Assembly (NCBI GenBank): GCA_024449915.1
Contig: JAMZAV010000774.1
Location: 551,501-615,500 of the forward strand
Direction of reading: 5' to 3'
Source: Sweltsa coloradensis
Lineage: Eukaryota; Arthropoda; Insecta; Plecoptera; Chloroperlidae
Length of the DNA: 64,000 nt
The notes beneath the pieces are model-generated. The model had not been told where the DNA came from and ran no database searches. It saw nothing but the letters and a program-made list of their open reading frames with translations. Shown piece after piece: positions 34,256-45,924 of the stretch (position 1 is its first letter; each line of letters begins with the position of its first letter). Both the position numbers and the translations under genes were made by a program.

Positions 34256-35225
34256 AATAAAAACGAAAATTATAAAAAAAATACATATACAAGGATGTGG
34301 ACAGTAAAACGATCAATGTAGAAAATGTTAGTGTAAGGGGTGATGAAAACAATCGAAACATCATATCCGGGGCAGTCACTATGCAAACGGATATTACTTC
34401 TACAGACATAAACCAAGTAGCTAACATTATTCACAAAAATAGCAATCAAGTCCAACCTCATTGATACACACACAACCTTTATTACAAATAACAAACCGGG
34501 AGAAAGTTACTAGATCAGCAAAGATTTCAAAATTAGATTACGACCGCACAGTTTTATAAACAGACCAAAACTATACATCACAACAAGACCGGATATAATA
34601 TAATTGACAAAGAAGAAACAAGAAAACTACCTTTATTGACGTTGCTGTCCCAATAGATATGCCATAACGTCGAGGACTACAGGGAAGAAAAAAATTGACA
34701 AGTATAAGTGGAAACTTGCAATTGAGATCAAGAAGATGTGGAAACAGAAAAGGTAAATACAATCCCATACGTGATATCGGTAATGCATCATAACCGAAGA
34801 AGCTACATGAAGCAATTTAAACAACTAGGATCTTCCAACCAATGTTCACATCGAGACTCCAAAAGGCAGTAAAACTCAACACGTGTCAGAATAGTTCGTA
34901 AATTTCTTAAACTAAGAATGATACTCGAGATTCGAACCCGACAGCTCTAATCCTGAATGGTTTGACGCTGGGTTCCATAGTCCGAAAGAGCAAAATGCTA
35001 AGCCGATGGCGACGAGAAATCGGCCACGACCGTACACAGAAGAAAGAAAACATCATCTACAACAAAACTTTATTATAAATGACTTATTTTAGTTAGAGTA
35101 AGGACAAAAGTAATAACGTAGGTATGTATTATAGATACACATGGAAGTACTTGACGTAAGTCCCGTAAACCTGTTAGCTCGGTTTTGACCGAGTTGGATG
35201 AAATACATCCAATAAAATAATAATA
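34256..35225 (+). mobile_element. R2-like LINE fragment (unit 2)
   Basis: Counterpart of 28535-29446, with all frames interrupted. The 3' hairpin GCTCGGTTTTGACCGAG and the TAA tail are kept. Confidence 0.6.
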
Positions 35226-35424
35226 ATTAATAAATAATCAACTATCTTAACCTCAGTTCCAACTATGAAGGGCCATGAGTGGTGTATATAATAGTACGAT
35301 AAATATCATGAAGGACCAACTAATATGATTGGAAATTGAATTAATTAAAATTGACTTCTAGAATGTGGCTACAGTATGAATTGAATTTGATTCTCTGCTA
35401 TTGACCGTTTGCATTCTGTTTTTG

Positions 35425-35815
35425 GCTTATTTGGATTAAGGACGCGTCAACCGTTAGGTCAGAATGCCACACACTCTAGCTAAGGGGGGGGGACACGGAG
35501 GGCCCATGCTGGTCAGAAACCAGCACGGGTAAGGGGTGGGAAGGGGGCCGTTTCTTCACGTCGCGGTCGTCATAGTCTTTGTGTCATACGTTTCGTTGGG
35601 TCATTGTCATCGTCGCGGGGGGTCGTCAAAGGGCAAGGGGCGCAAGGTCCCGCGACGATGCCCCCAGAGCTCGCCTCCTAGTTTCGGGAAGTAAGATTTC
35701 CGCTCTTCTAGCTGATGTTTTGCGTAGGTGGACCTTTTTCTATTGAATCGCCTTTACGATTAGCGCAGAGCCATGCTCTGGGCCAATTCTACCCCGGGCC
35801 CAGACTTGTTGCCCG
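35425..35815 (-). mobile_element. Family A copy (unit 2)
   Basis: Counterpart of 29625-29998 with many indels. Confidence 0.7.
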
Positions 35816-36049
35816 AGATGATGCAGTGGCGGTCCACGATCCTTTTTTTGTTCGGTAACGCTACTCACTACCATCACTCGTCTGCCAGGTCGCGATCAAT
35901 AGTTCATGAGTCAGATAGCATTCGAGCTTGACATGATCTCATTTCACAAGTACGCCAGCCCTCAAAACTTTCCAAGAAATTGACCCCGAAACTAAAATTT
36001 TAAAACAATTTCCTTCGAATGAGAAATTTCGGACTATTCTTTGTGTTGT

Positions 36050-36720
36050 GCGTGCTCGACGTCGTTGTCGGGGAGGTCGTCAATGGAAGGGGAAGATTCC
36101 CCCCCCCCTCCCGTCCCCAACGTACGGACGCCAGAGCTCGCCTCTAGTTCGGGGAGCGATATACTTCCTACTTAAAAAGCTGATGTTTGTGCGATGGACT
36201 TTATCTCTCCTTTCACTCGCCTTCTGTTCTGTAGCAGACCCTGGATCAAAACCAAATGCTTCGCCAGGCGACTACACAGGACCGGATAATAGAAGAGCTG
36301 GGAGGATCTCTCATGTGCGAGGTCGTCCGTGTTTGTGGTTGTCTTCATCGTCGGCGACGGTCGACGAGGGAATAGGCAGGATACCCAGACAAACTACCGC
36401 TAGAGATCGCCCTCTAGGCTTCGGGAAGCGATCCACTTCCCTACTTTAATAGCTGATGTTTGTGCGACTGGACCTTTATCTCTTTACGCGAATTGTATGT
36501 TTTAGCAGACCCAGGATCGAAACGCAATGCTCGCCCGGGGCCTTACCCAGGGGACAGATACATAGAAGAGCTGGAAGGATCTCTCATGTCGAGTTCGTCT
36601 CGTCATTGTTCGTGTGGATGTCTTCACGCGTCGGGAGAATCGTTCGAGGGGGGGGCATTGAGTGGTGGGGTATACCAGACAACTACTGCCAGAGCTCGCC
36701 TATAGTTTGAGAGAAAACAC
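36050..36720 (-). repeat. Tandem A-derived repeats (unit 2)
   Basis: Counterpart of 30215-30868. The open frames here come from the repeat and are not genes. Confidence 0.7.
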
Positions 36721-36757
36721 TTCTAGTATTAAAGTAATGTTTGTCTGGGTTTTCTAC

Positions 36758-36965
36758 CTTGTGGTGTTTGCGCAGCTTCTAGTGGGGGGTGATGTCGTGT
36801 TTGCAAGAGGTTCCTCGTCGCCACTGCCGTCGCCTCAGCGTCCTGCAGGCGGCGGGGTGCGGCGGGGATCCAGGGGGCGTGTCCCGCACCCGGCTGGGGG
36901 ACGAGGGGGCTGTCCCCCCGGCTGAATCACCTCCCAGCATGCAGAGAGGTACGGTCGCTGGAAGC
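36758..36965 (-). pseudogene. Damaged copy of exon 30898-31093
   Basis: Aligns to the intact exon, but indels break the frame and the acceptor AG has become CG (AAGCCGGCG on the plus strand instead of AAGCCTGGG). It could not splice as written. Confidence 0.8.
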
Positions 36966-37020
36966 CGGCGAATCACCACAAACACAGTTAGCTCCTTGCT
37001 CACCGCTGATTGTATTGTAC

Positions 37021-37730
37021 CGACGACGACGTGAGACAACTAGGGCACTTTAAAACGGTTAGGTCATATTGTGCCATCAGTGATGCTACAAGTTGATAAG
37101 ATGAGTTAATGCTGCGTTTGCATGATTTTATGGTTTATCTAAGTATATAACCCCCCAAAATAAAATTATGATGATGATAGTTATAGCAAAACAAAAGTTA
37201 TTTATGTGAAATGGATATAAATAAATTTTAAAAATAGTGTATATGGGAATTAAATGTAGTTAAAAAGATTACTTTGGATAAGAATGTTAGAAAGTTTTCT
37301 TGCCGTTATCATATGATAAAAGTTCTTCATGAGATTGGGAGAAATCAAATTGCGTGGCGCAACGCGCATCATAATGGTACATTCTGCTAGCATTTGTAGT
37401 GTATTGTTATTACGGTTAAAGAGTACATCATATGTATCACAATCTGGGAACAATATTTTCTCCTGGTTTATTAGAGATATCCGTGAAGCTAGACGTGTGG
37501 GGACAATTACGAATTTCGGGAACATTTGACCACTTCTCTTTAGTGAGAGCGAGACGCTAGGAGGAAGAATTTTATTACTCACGTGTGGGCATCACACAAC
37601 CCCCCCCCCCCTCCCCCCCCCCCCGCAATTTGTCAATTTTGCAAAACATACCAAGATGCTGGTCGCAAATCCAACAATCTTGCTTGTATCCACTCTTGAC
37701 ATCGGGAACGGGAACTAGATGAGTACCAAA
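37021..37730 (-). mobile_element. Family B LINE copy 3 (right edge of duplication)
   Basis: Long 3' fragment including the C-terminal LINE region, with a C-rich run at 37600-37624. Its tail half is the parent of the chimeric copy at 31144. Confidence 0.75.
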
Positions 37731-37847
37731 GAAGATACCATGACTGTGGATGATTTCAAACGCCCATTTATGTCGCGCCAAAGTAGTAATATGGAAGATA
37801 ATGGGTTTGGTTCTTTAGATGAAGGGCGGGCGGTAAACGGTTATTTC

Positions 37848-37940
37848 TTTTAATGCACCACCTTAGTCTAGCGGGGGAAGTGAGGTGAAAAAAAACCCAT
37901 GCTGGTCAGAACCAGCTACGGGTTATGGGGGATAGGAAAC
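37848..37940 (-). mobile_element. Family A fragment
   Basis: AATGCACCACCTTAGTCTAG to CCAGCTACGGGTTATGGGG. Confidence 0.6.
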
Positions 37941-38112
37941 GACAACCATGATGATTATGAAAATTTGTCTATTTTATTAATTGTCATATCAACGAAGACT
38001 TTAGTCGATAATTTTATTCACTTAAAAAAGTTAAAAACCCTATAAAATTGCGACACTTGCCATCATAATTCACCAAAATAGTCGAGCATTAGCACGAAAC
38101 AAATAACTCTTA

Positions 38113-38590
38113 CACACAAAATATTTAATACCGAAATAGCTACCGATAACATGATGCTATGATGTAATGCGAACTGTTGCCGCGTTTTGGCCGTAAATTT
38201 AATCAAGCTGGCATTCCTGCTTTTTTAATCAAGAAAAACGATCTCTGGGATTTTCCAAATTTATTCTGGAAGGTCCGGATTTAGCTGTTGAAGTAATGAG
38301 TCAGTAACTTGGTTATAAAGTCGATATGATCAGCCCCACTCAATATCTTTCATTGGTTTAACGCATGGTTAGAGCGGGGGTTTTGTTTGACTTCGGTTGA
38401 CAATCTAAATCTCTTTGTTATACTAGTCCACTCTAATTCACTCTGAAGAACGATTTCACCTGTTTATATTAGGCCAAATTGTTTGACCAACACGTGTTTT
38501 AAAAGTGTTTGAATCTTGGAAAATGTTGCAATTAATAACAGTAAACTTCACGTCTATAATAACAAAGTTTAATTAAGAATATGTCACACA
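38113..38590. repeat. Local duplication, copy 1
   Basis: Matches 38984-39455 over about 470 bp (CGAAATAGCTACCG..., CAGCCCCACTCAATATCTTT). Non-coding; B and A fragments lie between the copies. Confidence 0.8.
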
Positions 38591-38666
38591 CTTTTGATCT
38601 GTATTAACATTACTATTAAAATTCCCTAAAGAACATCAAAGTAATTCGTAACCACCGGTGAAACAA

Positions 38667-38975
38667 CGACTTGAGAAACTAGGGCGTTTCAACCGGTGAG
38701 GTCATATTGCGCCACCTGTGATAATGTGTTAGTAAAATTTGGCTTTGATATTATATTGTTGTTTAAAGTTTATAAAATATATGAAAATGATAGAGATGAT
38801 AATGAAAAAAAAATATTTAATTTTTGGTTTATTCGTATTAAGGGCGCGTCAACCGTAAGATCTTACGCGCCACTCAAGTCTAGGGCATATGGGGAGGAGG
38901 GGCTGACTTCACGACGGAGTCACGACGTAGTGAGAAACTAGGACGCTTCAACCGGTTAGGTTATATTGCGCCTCC
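38667..38975 (-). mobile_element. B tail, A tail, B tail cluster
   Basis: B 38667-38800, A tail 38825-38905 and B 38912-38975, all in minus orientation. Confidence 0.7.
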
Positions 38976-38983
38976 ACACACAC

Positions 38984-39455
38984 AAAATATTCACTACCGC
39001 AATAGCTACTATGACATTAACGCTATGATGTAATGAACTGTTTGCCGCGTTTGGCCGTAAATTCTAATCAAGCCTGGCATTCCCCTTTTTAATCAAGAAA
39101 AACGATCTTGGGATTTTCCAATTTTATTCTGGCAGGTCGGATTTAGCTGTTGAAGTAATGAGTCAGTAAAATTGGTTTATAAAGTCGATATGATCAGCCC
39201 CACTCAATATCTTTCATTGGTTTAACGCATGGTTAGAGCGGGGGTTTTGTTTGACTTCGGTTGACAATCTAAATCTCTTTGTTATACTAGTCCACTCTAA
39301 ATCACCCTGAAGAACGATTTCACCTAGTTTATCAGGGCAATTGTTTGACCAACTCGTGATTATAGTTTTTGACACGTGGAAAATGTTGCAATTATAAAAG
39401 CAGAAAGCTTCACGACTATAATAACAAAGCTTAATAAATCAGTCACGCACAATTG
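38984..39455. repeat. Local duplication, copy 2
   Basis: Partner of 38113-38590, in the same orientation. Confidence 0.8.
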
Positions 39456-39502
39456 GTCTGTATTAACATTGAGTTTAATTGGAAAACTAAAAGACAAGAC
39501 AA

Positions 39503-39625
39503 GAACGACGACGTGAGAACCTAGGGCGCATCAACCGGTCAGGTCATATTAGAGTCGTCTGTGATATTGTAAGTTAATAAAATGCGTTTATGGTGCGTTT
39601 AAAATTACGAGTGTCCTAAAACCAC
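39503..39625 (-). mobile_element. Family B tail
   Basis: ACGACGACGTGAGAACCTAGG; then a CTAA microsatellite at 39626-39648. Confidence 0.7.
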
Positions 39626-39699
39626 ACTAACTAACTAACTAACTAACTATAAAAGAAATGAAAATATAAGAGATGATATTGAAAACGAAAGTGTTTAGT

Positions 39700-40040
39700 T
39701 TTAAGTACATTTGCATCAAGAGCGCGTCAACCATTGGATCATAATGAGCCACTCTAGACTAGTGGATGTGAGGAGGAAAGTCTCATACTGGTTGACGGTA
39801 GGGGAAGATAGGGGGTGGTTCACAAGTCGCGGTCGTCATCGTATTCTGTCCTGTTCCATGGTTCGTCGTTCGACCGTGCCCCCTTCCCTTGAAGACCTTC
39901 CCGACGACGGTTGCCAGAGCTCGCCTCTAGTTCGGGAGTTATATTTAAGTCACCACTAACTGATGTTTGCAAGATGAAATTTGTCTCTTTTATCGCTGCT
40001 GCGCTGCTCTGGGCCAAATTCTACCCTAAACCCAGACGGG
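39700..40040 (-). mobile_element. Family A copy
   Basis: Diverged A unit, from ATTTGCATCAAGAGCGCG to AACCCAGACGGGGG. Confidence 0.7.
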
Positions 40041-40290
40041 GGATGAAGGGAACGGGGTGAAGGACCGGCGACATAGAGTACGGCGAGCTAGGGCTATAAT
40101 ATTGAAATGAAATTGTTGTAAATTGAATATACAAATGGTTAATAATTAAGTAAGTGAATTTTCTAAAATAATCGAATGACAACCAACGAAATTCAATCAC
40201 ACGAACCGACTTCATACTATTTTAATCTGTTATAAAATTCCAGACTTTTGGTGGAGGTGCCGGGTTAAGACAAATCATAAGAATCCAACT
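40041..40290. repeat. Unit D with primer-site-like motif
   Basis: Shares TCCAGACTTTTGGTGGAGG and TGCCGGGTT with D units at 44331, 45255, 46166, 47061 and 47695. TGGTGGAGGTGCCGGGT (40249-40265) resembles the complement of a tRNA-Ala-type 3' end with CCA. Confidence 0.55.
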
Positions 40291-40296
40291 TAGTAC

Positions 40297-40825
40297 AACG
40301 TGAGGAACTAGGGCGGTTTAACCACATAATTATCGTATTACGCCGCCTATGAACGTGAAGGTTACTAAATTGTGATCTTCGTTAGTATTTAACATTGTTT
40401 TCAACTAGTAAAAATTAATTGATTGATTGATTGGATATTGCATGTTATTTAAATTTAAAAAAAAATGTTTTGGAATAGAATTAAATTTGGTTTAAGAAAT
40501 CACTTCGAATGAGAATTATTTTAAAATCGTCACCGTTGTTGTTAGATGCAACGTGTTCATAAGATTGGTAGAGATCAGATTGCATGTACACGGCATCTTA
40601 TTTAGGACCATGGGGCGCGTCAACCGTTAGGTCATAATCCGCCACTCTAGCTTAAGGGGTGTGCATGGGGTTGCGAGATAACTATTCCTCTCTTCTCGCT
40701 TTTACGATTAGCAGAGTCATTCTCTTGGCTAGACTTACATTGCTCATGTTAAGAGATATCAGAGAGTTGGACGAGTGATCACTTCTCCCGGTGTAGAGCG
40801 AGAGCCGAGAGGCTGGGGGATACAA
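40297..40825 (-). mobile_element. Family B LINE fragment interrupted by A
   Basis: B tail and body 40297-40610, shortened A copy 40612-40732, then more B body (GTTAAGAGATATCAGAGAGTT). Confidence 0.65.
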
Positions 40826-40886
40826 GAGATGGTGACAGATAACAAAACAACGTCAAAACGCGGAAGAAGATACAAGATATTAAGAT

Positions 40887-42001
40887 GACGTGAGAAACTA
40901 GGTCTCTTCAACAGGTTAGGTCATATTGCGCCGCTTGTGATATTGAAAGTTATGAAATGAGTTTATGGTGTGTTTGATGATTATATTCTTTTTTAAGTTT
41001 ATAAAAGGAAAGAAAATTATGGTGGTGATAGTAATAGCAAAAGAAAAATTAAAAATAAATAAATTACCTTGAATGAGAAATTTCCAAATTTTCAAATTTT
41101 CAAATGTTAGAAGATCATGGTCATGATAGAGGATGATTGGGAGAGATCAAATTGGGTGCGCAACGCATCATATTTGGTTCATTCTTCTAGCATATGATGT
41201 ATGGATAAAGGTACATCACATGTGACACATCTGGGAATAACTTTTTCTCAGGTTAAGAGATATCCGTGAGTTAGGCGTGGGTGGCCTGAACGAAATCTGG
41301 ACAATACCCCCTCTTCTCTACGTGAGAGTCGAAACGCAGAGGGGTGAATTTTATTAGTTATTGTGGGCATCATACTATTCAATTTGTTATTTTCCACCAC
41401 ATCTCAAGATGCCTTTCGCAAATCGAACAATTGTTGCTTGTATCCACTCTTGACATCTAGAACGGGAACTAGATTGAAATCAACGTCGCGACGATGGGAA
41501 ATTTCCTAAGCAGCTCGATCAACGTGTTCATTTCCCTCTATGCCCACGTGTCCAAATATCCAGTAAAATTCTATGATGAACCCTAAGAGTTTTAGTATTT
41601 ATAAAAAAATAACCGGAGGTCTTGTACCAAATAATGATTTGAATACATGAGTTTTATAGCTTGAAGTGAGCTCAAGCTATCTGAACACAAAAGGTATTCT
41701 CCACAATGACAATGTAGAATGTATTTGAGAGTTTCGCGGATCGCGAATAACTCTGCAGTGAAAACTAAACACACGTCGCTTAGCATGAAACGTTCAGTTA
41801 AGGTGGAGCATTAAAATGGCACTTTCAACCTTGTTGTCAATTTTGGAGCAATCTGTTAAAACCAAAGAAAACCTTTGATGTTCATGGCAAATGTTTCTAA
41901 AGTAAATTATGAGTACACTATCGAAGGAGAGTTTCTATTAAAACGACAAAGGTCGAAGATGTTTAATCGACTCTAATGTAAACCAGGGCTTGTCATTGAT
42001 T
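40887..42001 (-). mobile_element. Family B LINE copy with RNase H, longest left part
   Basis: Runs from the GACGTGAGAAACTAGGTCTC tail up to the RNase H (VFTAELFAIRETLKYI, LLCSDSLSSLQAIKL at 41592-41786) and beyond, toward a TDxSKIDNK segment near 41845 that marks the first RNase H Asp. A Helentron-like element interrupts it at 42002, after which LINE-like bases resume. Frames are broken in several places. Confidence 0.75.
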
Positions 42002-42763
42002 GGATGAGCGAAGCGAAGACTTCAATTTCACCGACCCCCAAAAAATTTAGCTTGGGTGTTTTTTTTTTGTTGTTTGTTTTTCTGTCTGTTTGTTAACTCT
42101 CTACCAGGCAAACGGTACATCCGATCTTGATGAAAATTTGAGGGGACCTTCGAAATCTCTGAACTTAGAGGTGTATTGTTTTTGGGTACAATCGAAGAAA
42201 TATTTCTCATGAATAGCGTACTTTTACGATTTTTTTCGATTTTTAGTGCGATATTTTCGTGACATTTGGGCCGATTCTGACCAAACGGGTGGGGCTACAA
42301 TGTTCATATTTTACATGGACATTAAGGTTATGGTGATGTAGTACCTTTTAAAAGAAAATGTTGAAAAAGTTAGCCAGAATCTATAGAAATAAAGCTTTTA
42401 AAATAAGTTTTTTTGATTTGTATGCGATATTTTCGTGCCATTTGGGCCAATTCTGACCAAACGGATGGGGCTTCAACGTTCATATTATACATGGACATTA
42501 AGGTTATGGTGATGAAGTACCTTTTGAAAGAAAAAGTGACAAAGTTAGCCAGAATCCATAGAAATAAAGCTTTTAATATAAGTTTTTAACGGTAAATAAA
42601 ACAAATTGACAAGAAACAATAGAAACTTGACAACAATCACCTACAATGCGTGGGCAGCAAAACAAAGCAACAAAGCACTTGCAAAAGTAAAGATATCCCA
42701 CGCAGACTAAAAATTTAAAAAAAGCTCATCCATCAACGCGGCGGGACTTTAGCGTTTTCCTAG
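42002..42763 (+). mobile_element. Helentron-like non-autonomous element (a)
   Basis: Starts GGATGAGCGAAGCG after a T. Near its end it has the inverted GCTCATCC, then a hairpin AACGC/GCGTT and a CTAG terminus followed by T. The inverted repeat at the left end and upstream of a 3' hairpin, with T/T insertion, fits Helentrons (Helitron2). No Rep/helicase is encoded. Confidence 0.7.
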
Positions 42764-42809
42764 TAAACACAACATGCGGTTCTCTAGCGTAGAGAACGTG
42801 GAGAGTTGG

Positions 42810-43194
42810 TTGTTGGTTTATTTGGATTTAGGACGCGTCAACCGTTAGGTCATAATGCACCACTCTAGCCTAAGGGGGGTGGGGAGGAGGAGCCCATGCT
42901 GGTCAGAACCAGCCACGGGAAAGGGGAGGAAGGGGGGTTTCTCACGTCGCGGTCGTCATTGTCTTTGTCATCGTTCGTGGTGTCATTGTCTTTGTCATCG
43001 TCGCCGGGGGGTCGTCAAGGGAAAGGGGCAAGGTCCCCGACGACGATTGCCAGAGCTCGCCTCTATTTTCGGGTAGTAAAATACTACCCTTCATACTAGC
43101 TGATGTTTGCGAGGTGGACTTTTTCTCTTGAATCGCCTTTTACGGTTAGCAGAGCCATGCTCTGGGCCAATTCTACCCCGGGCCCAGACGGGGG
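42810..43194 (-). mobile_element. Family A copy, near full length
   Basis: Tail GGTTTATTTGGATTTAGG to head CCCGGGCCCAGACGGGGG. Confidence 0.8.
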
Positions 43195-43294
43195 AACGTG
43201 GAGAGGGCAGACCCGGGCGGGATAGTTCTACCCACAGGCAAGAGGTGGGAGGGGGGAGAGGTCGTACGTTCAAGGCCAAAGCTCGCTGAAATCA

Positions 43295-43470
43295 CAGAAT
43301 CAAGACAACGTCAGAAAATATAGGGCGCTTTAACCGATAAAACGAAATATCGCCACCATTGATATTGTAAGTTAAAAATGCATTTTGTTCTTTGATTGTT
43401 TATATATTGTTTTTTTTTTTTATTTTTTAGTTTATAAATAAAAGAAAATTTTAATTATGATATTGATAGC
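43295..43470 (-). mobile_element. Diverged B-type tail
   Basis: GACAACGTCAGAAAATATAGG then AAAACGAAATATCGCCACC. Shares this variant tail with 47310-47480. Confidence 0.6.
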
Positions 43471-43487
43471 TATTTTAGCTATTATTT

Positions 43488-44024
43488 TGTTGTTGTTTAT
43501 TTGAATTAAGGACGCGTCAACCGTTAGGTCAGAATGCACCACTCTATAGCATAGGGGATATTGGAAAGAGGGCCCATGCTGGTCACAAGCAGCCACGGGT
43601 GAGTGGAGGAAGGGGGGTTTCTCACGTCGCGGTCGTCATCGTCTTTGTCATCGTCATCGATAGCTAGAGTGTTTTTTTTGTTTATTTGGATTAAGGGCGC
43701 GTCAACCGTTCGGTCGTTATGCGCCAGTCTAGCCTTTGGAATTTGTGGAGGAAAATCCCATGGTGCGGTCAGGACCAGCCCGGGAGGGGGGGAGGAAATT
43801 GGTGTTTTTTAAATCGTAGTCGTCATTGTCTTTTTCGTTGGAGCGGTCGTCAAGGGAAGGGTGAGAGGTCCCCGACGACGACTGCCAGAGTTTGTCTATA
43901 GTTTAGTAGGAATAAATACTCCCCTATATTAAATGATTTTAGCTAGAAAGAATTTGTCTCTTTTCTCGCCTTTTACGATAATCAGAGCCAAGCTCTGGGC
44001 CAAATTCTACCCCGGGCCCCGACG
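43488..44024 (-). mobile_element. Two family A copies
   Basis: 43488-43665 truncated; 43675-44024 near complete, ending CCCGGGCCCCGACG. Confidence 0.75.
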
Positions 44025-44330
44025 AAGAATGTGAGATGTGGAAATGGAAGCGACGCCCTAGCTCGGTAAGAAGATCTCACCCGGCGACCGCGTTATGACC
44101 AGGCTTCATGTTGCTGCTCTCGCGCGGAGAATGATTGGCGCCATGTGATGCAACACAATAGAGCGATGGTAATTGGGTCGTGATACGGGTTTAAGAACCA
44201 CCCAGAGGATTCCCTAACAAGGAGCTTAGCGCTAACGAGACAGACAATGCTCTGACGTCACTGCAGACTCGAGAACAATAGGACGGACTTACATAAACCT
44301 AGGCCTACCAGACAGGGTGGAGAGGGGGTG
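44025..44330. other. GC-richer unknown stretch
   Basis: No open frame or family recognised. Confidence 0.35.
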
Positions 44331-44525
44331 TTTCACGTTAAGCTCGGGGTGAAAGAAAACCACCGGGGGGGAATATTATATGAGGGAAATATTTGAAAAA
44401 AGTGAGATTTTATAAAAAAAATCGAATTAAAATCAATGAAATTATTAAACCACATTAAACGACTTAATATTAATTAAATTTATCCTGTAAAATTGCAGAC
44501 TTTTGGTGGTGTTACGCTTTCTGGA
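44331..44525. repeat. Unit D, interrupted by A
   Basis: AAAATCAATGAAATTATT through GCAGACTTTTGGTGG; the reference A copy has inserted just after it. Confidence 0.55.
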
Positions 44526-44908
44526 TTTTTGGTTTATTTGGATTAAGGACGCTTCAACAGTTAGGTTATAATGCACCACTCTAGCCTAGGGGATATGGGG
44601 GAGAAGGGGCCCATGCTGGTCAGAACCAGCCACGGGTAAGGGAAGGAAAGGGGGTTCTTACGTCGCGGTCGCCATTGTCTTTGTTATCTTTCGTGGTGTC
44701 ATTATCAACATCGTCTTCGAGGGGTCGTCAAGGGAAGGGGGCAAGGTCCCCGACGACGATTGCCAGAGCTCGCCTCTAGATCCGGGGAGTAATTACTAAC
44801 CCTCTTTCTATCTGATGTTTGCGAGGTGGACGTTTTCTCTTGAATCGCCTTTTATGATTAGCAGAGCCATGCTCTGGGCCAATTCTACCCCGGGCCCAGA
44901 CGAGGAAA
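44526..44908 (-). mobile_element. Family A reference copy with target duplication
   Basis: 383 bp flanked by ACGCTTTCTGGA at 44514-44525 and 44909-44920, which fixes both ends. On the minus strand it starts near TTTCCTCGTCTGGGCCCGGG and ends TAATCCAAATAAACCAAAAA. It contains the CAGAGCATGGCTCTG hairpin and weak A-box-like (TGGCCCAGAGCA) and B-box-like (GATTCAAGA) stretches about 35 bp apart. A 12-bp duplication and an A-rich 3' end indicate target-primed retroposition. Confidence 0.85.
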
Positions 44909-44992
44909 ACGCTTTCTGGACTCACAACACAATAATTCAATAGATCGCCCTTCTAGTAGTTCGGGCAGAGGGAACAAACGTCCTTGTCCTTA

Positions 44993-45090
44993 GATAAGCT
45001 AGGGCGCCATGCCGAGATACACAAAATTGTGACCGCCTTTGGAATCGTGAGTTAAAATGTCATTTTTTTGTTTGATTCTATTTTGATTTT
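44993..45090 (-). mobile_element. Very diverged B-type tail
   Basis: AAGCTAGGGCGCCATGCCG to GAATCGTGAGTTAAAATG. Confidence 0.4.
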
Positions 45091-45254
45091 AACATAGTTT
45101 CTGTTTCATCAACAGGGAATAAATTTTACTGATGAGTTGATACAAATCTAAAATCAAATATATCTGCTCAACGTTTTAAAAGTAAATTGTGGGCATTGCA
45201 TTGGGCTAAAATTGTGACAGTGTTGGTTGTGTTTGTTTCTACGATACAGACTTC

Positions 45255-45430
45255 GCTCTGACCTGGGTGAAAAAAACCACCGGGTGGGAGTTTTAGAATA
45301 CATGATGTAATGTGAGCATAAAACAATAGTCTAATTAAAATCAATGAAATTAAACCACAAGGACAGTCTTCTTATTAAAAATTATTCTGCAAAATTCTAG
45401 ACTTTGGTGCAGGTGCCGGGTCACTAATGG
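45255..45430. repeat. Unit D
   Basis: Ends ATTCTAGACTTTGGTGCAGG then TGCCGGGTC. Confidence 0.55.
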
Positions 45431-45627
45431 ACTATAGGAGTCGCAGCATTTAAATGTCAAGGAAAACGAGTCGAACCAGGCACTTCAAGAGAAAAACGCG
45501 CTACGTGATATGTAAGTTAAAACTCAGTTGGTACATTGTAGTTTTTTAATTGTTTTAAATTTATTAAGAATATAATTTAACGATGATTGATAACAATATA
45601 AACGCGAATATTGTTTGATTGAATTAA

Positions 45628-45835
45628 AAAAATGTATTCAAGACGCGTCAACCGTTAAGTCATAAAACGTCACTCTAACCTTATAGGAGATGTAGGAAAA
45701 AGCAGCACACTGATATGAAACGACGTGAGAAACTAGGCCGCTTTAACCGGTTAGGTCATATTGCGCCGCCTGTAATATTGAACAGTTCGATGAGATGATT
45801 TAGGGTGTTGATGAAAGATGTTTCAAGTGATATAA
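45628..45835 (-). mobile_element. A tail and B tail
   Basis: A tail 45628-45700, then B 45720-45835 (ACGTGAGAAACTAGGCCGC). Confidence 0.65.
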
Positions 45836-45924
45836 AATTACAATGCGGTCAAAACCAGCCACGGTTAAGGGAAAAAGTGCGCGTATTGATACATTTGTAT
45901 CATGGATATTATAATTTCTTATTT

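Larger units (their letters stand above)
31510..37392. repeat. Tandem segmental duplication, unit 2 (indel-rich)
   Basis: Same order as 26035-31503 but with one-base insertions or deletions every few tens of bases, many in homopolymers. The VNTR has five rather than three units and the TAA run is shorter. Both exons are broken. Confidence 0.85.

Noticed and set aside
36048..36449. 133-residue open frame
   Set aside because: It lies across the indel-rich A-derived tandem repeats; its unit 1 counterpart is not open.
32054..36965. Real duplicated C2 exons adding a second domain
   Set aside because: Both copies are frameshifted, one has no acceptor, and the joined phases do not match.
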